This document shows, in pieces, positions 60,617-64,000 of a DNA stretch of 64,000 bases. The stretch is from DATKDF01 sp963752045. Lineage in GTDB: Bacteria > Acidobacteriota > Vicinamibacteria > Vicinamibacterales > SCN-69-37. Numbering within the stretch: position 1 is the first letter of the stretch; each line of letters begins with the position of its first letter. Made by a program: the position numbers and the translations under genes. Where the stretch lies: contig CAVVWN010000008.1 of assembly GCA_963752045.1 (NCBI GenBank), positions 930,001-994,000 on the forward strand, read 5' to 3'. Under the pieces are notes generated by a model. The model was not told the origin of the DNA. It ran no database searches and was given only the letters and a program-made list of their open reading frames with translations.

Positions 60617-62335
60617 TCAGCGCTCGGTGAGCGCCCTGGCCGTGACGAAGTTCGGTTCGATGTCCACCGGTACCCCAGCCAGCCGGTCGAGCACGCGCTG
60701 CACCTCGGGACGAATCACGCCCATCGTGTCGAGGCGCTCGCGTGCCGCCGCGTAGTCGCCTGTGGCCTGGAGTGTCATGAGGTCCGTCGTGAGCGCCGTC
60801 ACGGCTTCGCGGATCCTGCCGGGGACGATGCTGAACGTGCCGTCGGCGTTGACGACCACGGCGCCCTGGTCGAGCAGGGAATTGAGCTGAATCGCAATGC
60901 CGCGACCGTGGGCCTCGGTGACGCCGAATCGAATGGACCGAAACGCGGACGCGAGGAACGTCGTGTACATCGACTCGGCGATCTGCGGCGAAATCACGCC
61001 ATTGTCGGCGAGCTGTTGAAGGGCCCAGAGACCGGACACATCAGCTTTCGCCTCCTCGATCGTCGAGTACGTGTCGGTCAGGGCCTGCCTCACCGTTTGT
61101 TCGGTTCCATGCACATGGTGCGGCCCCAGGCCGTGCATCAGCTCGTGCATGAGGATGTGCGTGAAGAAGGCGTCGAAGGACACCTGGCCTCGTTCCGCCT
61201 CGGGCAGCGCGACAGAGGCGATCGGCAGGAGCACGTGCTCGAACTTCGCTTCCTGCACGTTCTTGAGCATCACACGCTTCGCGCCCTTTTCCCGGATGAC
61301 CCGAGCGTCGTTCGGAAGGTTGAAGGCCGCCGTCTGCACGCCGCGATTGCCGTCGCCGGCGGTGAACACGACGTTGACGACGCGAATCGGCGCGAGCGCT
61401 CCGAGTTGGGGATTGCGGTACCGCGCGTCGATGGGCAGGGAGTCCTCGAGCCCCTGGAGCTGCGAGCCGAACATGCCGAGACGCTTCGATTCGGCTTCGT
61501 CGCGAAGCGTGATGAAGGCCTCGAAGCCGGCCTTGTAGCCGAACCAGCCGTCTTCGTAGGTCTCATACGGACCGATGGTGGGTTCGATGGCCGCATCGAG
61601 CTCCATCCACGCCATGTCGCTCTCGAAGTAGTCATTCGACGTGAAGGCATCGGCGCGCGTCTCGAGGTACCGCTTGAGTGTGGGTTCGGTCACCAGGCTG
61701 GCGGCCTCGCGCAGGTGGCCGGCGGCGGCGACGAGAACGTTGCGATAGGCCACGCTGTAGGGGACCCAGGTCAGCTGGCCCCTGGCGTCACGGCGGATCA
61801 CCGTGAAGAAGCCGGTGGCCTCGGCGCGGGCATCGGGCGCCAGCGAGGCGATCCATGACGCCACCTCCTCGCGCGTCGCATCGGCCGGGTAGTAGTTGGC
61901 CTGTGGCGGCTTGGCCGGGACGGCGCGGCCCGGCCGCACGAACGGCTCGTGGTCGTCGATCCGCGACCAGGGTCCTTTGTTGATGAGGAAATAGTGCAGC
62001 TCGGCTCGGCCTTCCGGCGTCCGGTCCGCCGCGAGTTCGGCGAGCAGACTCGGGTTGCCGGCCCAGACCTGTTCGAGAAACAGGCCGTCGATGAGGCGCG
62101 CCGCCTGGATGAGGTGACCAAGGGCGGCTGGCTCGTTTCCGGGCAGGTCGACCGGCACGACCATGTCGACGGGCGCGAATCTGGCAGCCATGGCTTCGAG
62201 CTCGGCCACCCGGCCCGTTGCCGGAGGCCCGTCACTCTGCGGCGAACAGGCGGATGTCGTCATGGTGGCAAGAGCCGTCAAACCGATACCGAGGGTGATT
62301 CGACCGAGTCGGGACGCGTGGGCCGGTGCATGCAT
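60617..62335 (-). CDS. M49-like zinc peptidase lipoprotein
   Basis: This encodes 572 residues. A lipobox (MTTSAC, Cys near residue 30) marks a lipoprotein. The catalytic region has the HExxH motif HELMHGLGPHHVHG and, 40 residues later, the second motif EEAKADVSGLW with a Glu zinc ligand. The HExxH plus EE(A/C)xAD pairing is that of DPP III-type gluzincins (M49). The family is distant, since the true DPP III motif is HELLGH. Substrate is unknown. Start ATG at 62335; it is divergent from aceE. Confidence 0.75.
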   Translation of the reverse strand: MHAPAHASRLGRITLGIGLTALATMTTSACSPQSDGPPATGRVAELEAMAARFAPVDMVVPVDLPGNEPAALGHLIQAARLIDGLFLEQVWAGNPSLLAELAADRTPEGRAELHYFLINKGPWSRIDDHEPFVRPGRAVPAKPPQANYYPADATREEVASWIASLAPDARAEATGFFTVIRRDARGQLTWVPYSVAYRNVLVAAAGHLREAASLVTEPTLKRYLETRADAFTSNDYFESDMAWMELDAAIEPTIGPYETYEDGWFGYKAGFEAFITLRDEAESKRLGMFGSQLQGLEDSLPIDARYRNPQLGALAPIRVVNVVFTAGDGNRGVQTAAFNLPNDARVIREKGAKRVMLKNVQEAKFEHVLLPIASVALPEAERGQVSFDAFFTHILMHELMHGLGPHHVHGTEQTVRQALTDTYSTIEEAKADVSGLWALQQLADNGVISPQIAESMYTTFLASAFRSIRFGVTEAHGRGIAIQLNSLLDQGAVVVNADGTFSIVPGRIREAVTALTTDLMTLQATGDYAAARERLDTMGVIRPEVQRVLDRLAGVPVDIEPNFVTARALTER

Positions 62336-62355
62336 ATTCGTTATTTTGCACGGAT

Positions 62356-62371
62356 TTACCACCGGCGGTAA
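62356..62371. promoter_or_regulatory. Dyad operator-like sequence between the M49-like gene and aceE
   Basis: TTACC-ACCGGC-GGTAA is a 16-base dyad with one mismatched pair, located 66 bases upstream of the aceE ATG. Its size fits a dimeric GntR-type repressor site, but it does not match the known PdhR consensus. Confidence 0.35.
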
Positions 62372-62436
62372 CGTCCTGACTGGCCTCGGGGCTAAAATGA
62401 CAGGATTGTTCTGCTCAAGAAGGACGTGACAGGCGC

Positions 62437-64000
62437 ATGAAGAACCTCTCTCCGACCGATCAGGCTGCGCTCGAGGCCGTCGAGACCCGCGAGTGGCTCG
62501 ACTCGCTCGACTATGTCATCCAGCAGGGTGACAAGGCCCGGGTGACCCGGCTGCTCGAGGCGCTGCGCGCCCGCGCCCGGGTGGCCGGGGTGCGGGTGCC
62601 CTTTGCCCCGACCACGCCGTACATCAACACCATTGCCGAGAACGAACAGGTGCCGATGCCGGGCGACGGGGCCGTCGAACGGCGGATCAAGAGCCTCATC
62701 CGTTGGAACGCGCTGGCCATGGTGGTGCGCGCCAATCGCGAGTCTGAGGGCATCGGCGGCCATATCTCGACCTATGCGTCGGCGGCCACGCTCTATGAGG
62801 TGGCCTTCAACCACTTCTTCCGGGGCCGCGACGGCGGCGGCGACGGCGACATCATCTTCTTCCAGGGGCACGCCTCGCCGGGCATCTACGCGCGCGCGTT
62901 CCTCGAAGGGCGGCTGACCGAGGCCCACCTGACCGAACTTCCGCCACGAGCTGCGCGCAAGCGGCGGCCTGTCGTCGTACCCCCATCCGTGGCTGATGCC
63001 CGACTTCTGGGAGTTCCCGACGGTCTCGATGGGCCTCGGCCCGCTCATGGCGATCTACCAGGCGCGGTTCGTGCGCTATCTGGAGAATCGCGGGCTCAAG
63101 GAGCCCTCCGATCAGAAGGTGTGGGCGTTTCTGGGTGATGGCGAGACGGACGAGCCGGAAGCGCTCGGGTCGCTCTCGCTCGCCGCTCGCGAGAAGCTCG
63201 ACAATCTCGTGTTCGTCATCAACTGCAACCTGCAGCGGCTCGACGGTCCCGTGCGGGGTAACGGCCAGATCGTGCAGGAGCTCGAGGCCGTCTTCCGGGG
63301 CGCGGGCTGGAACGTCATCAAGGTGCTCTGGGGATCGGAGTGGGACGAGCTGCTTGCGCGCGACACGGAGGGGCTGCTCGTCAAGCGAATGGGGGAAATC
63401 GTCGACGGCGAGTACCAGCGTTACGTCGTCGAAGGCGGCGCGTACCTGCGCAAGCAGTTCTGGGGCACCGATCCGCGATTGCTGGAGATGGTGCGTCATC
63501 TCTCGGACGACGACCTCAAGAAACTCAGGGTTGGCGGTCACGATCCCGTGAAGGTGTACAACGCCTATCACGCCGCCGTGCGCCATCGCGGTGGGCCGAC
63601 CGTGATTCTGGCCCGCACGATCAAGGGATACGGCCTTGGCGAGGCGGGAGAGGGCAAGAACATCACCCACCAGCAGAAGAAGATGAACGAGGCCGACCTG
63701 CGTCACTTCCGCGACCGGTTCGGCATTCCGATTTCCGATCACCAGATAGCCGAGGCGCCCTTCTACAAGCCCGGCGACGACAGTATCGAGCTGCGCTACA
63801 TGCAGGAGCGGCGAAAGGCCCTTGGCGGGCCCGTGCCGCAGCGCCGGGTGCTCGCGTCGTCGATTACGCCGGATCTCACCGAGGTGTTCGAGGAGTTCGC
63901 GAAGGGCACCGATGGCCGCAAGGCGTCGACCACCATGGTGTTCGTCAAGATGCTGGCCAAGCTGCTTCGCCACCCGGACATCGGCAAGCTGGTCGTCCCG
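62437..64000 (+). CDS. aceE: Pyruvate dehydrogenase E1 (homodimeric AceE), incomplete and frameshifted
   Basis: This is the E1 subunit that decarboxylates pyruvate with thiamine diphosphate. The first 165 residues contain NEQVPMPGDGAVERRIKSLI and GGHISTYASAATLYEVAFNH. After HLT the frame changes. The sequence goes on as NFRHELRASGGLSSYPHPWL, VWAFLGDGETDEPEALGSLS (ThDP and Mg motif), VFVINCNLQRLDGPVRGNGQ and TIKGYGLGEAGEGKNITHQ, all hallmarks of AceE. One extra G at about 62935 (GACCGAAC, natural ACCAAC) explains it. The 3' end runs past base 64000. Only about 520 codons of some 890 are here. Confidence 0.9.

Noticed and set aside
1..64000. tRNA, rRNA, CRISPR or prophage elements
   Set aside because: I saw no cloverleaf, no direct-repeat arrays with unique spacers and no integrase, transposase or phage structural gene in the window.

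Overview
The window is GC-rich, almost entirely coding bacterial chromosome. The gene set suggests a Gram-negative-type member of the Acidobacteriota, perhaps the Vicinamibacteria. This rests on the mix of families: a secreted family usually mislabelled aspartate carbamoyltransferase, a DUF4097 protein behind an ECF sigma/anti-sigma pair, large M28 and M4 peptidases, and an outer-membrane-type barrel. It is an inference, because no rRNA or marker phylogeny could be run. There is no tRNA, rRNA, CRISPR array, insertion sequence, prophage or integrase, and no gene-free stretch over 300 bases.

Layout. 1-10 kb: an ABC-F ATPase cut by the window edge, secreted hydrolases, a sodium:solute symporter, a methyltransferase, an MscS channel, SppA and a PpiD-like foldase. 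10-19 kb: an elongasome operon (diguanylate cyclase, mreB, mreC, mreD, PBP2, rodA) followed by RNase E/G, with most genes overlapping by a few bases. 19.3-29.9 kb, minus strand: ECF sigma, anti-sigma and DUF4097 genes, then a tightly coupled eight-gene cluster holding an adenylate-forming (PaaK/CapK-like) protein, two related substrate-binding lipoproteins, two permeases, an ATPase, a flippase and a methyltransferase. This cluster is the best candidate for an undescribed system.

30-43 kb: an SDR and an alkyltransferase-like protein, an M4 metalloprotease with a frameshift, a nucleoside uptake and salvage operon (CNT transporter, purine nucleoside phosphorylase, cytidine deaminase), an epimerase, mtnA, tsaD, an NTF2-Nudix fusion, a dicarboxylate symporter and an HD protein. 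43.5-47 kb: a four-gene ABC-2 type exporter. 48-51 kb: two thiolases, a 3-hydroxyacyl-CoA dehydrogenase remnant and folE. 52-60.5 kb: a YpdA-like reductase, a 926-residue AAA+/VWA protein, a glycerophosphodiesterase, an M28 peptidase and a second ABC exporter. 60.6-64 kb: an M49-like lipoprotein peptidase and aceE, which runs off the end.

At least eight genes carry single-base indels, nearly all insertions of one G or C. Each can be repaired by eye to a continuous conserved protein, so I think most are consensus sequence errors and not real pseudogenes. They are marked gene by gene.
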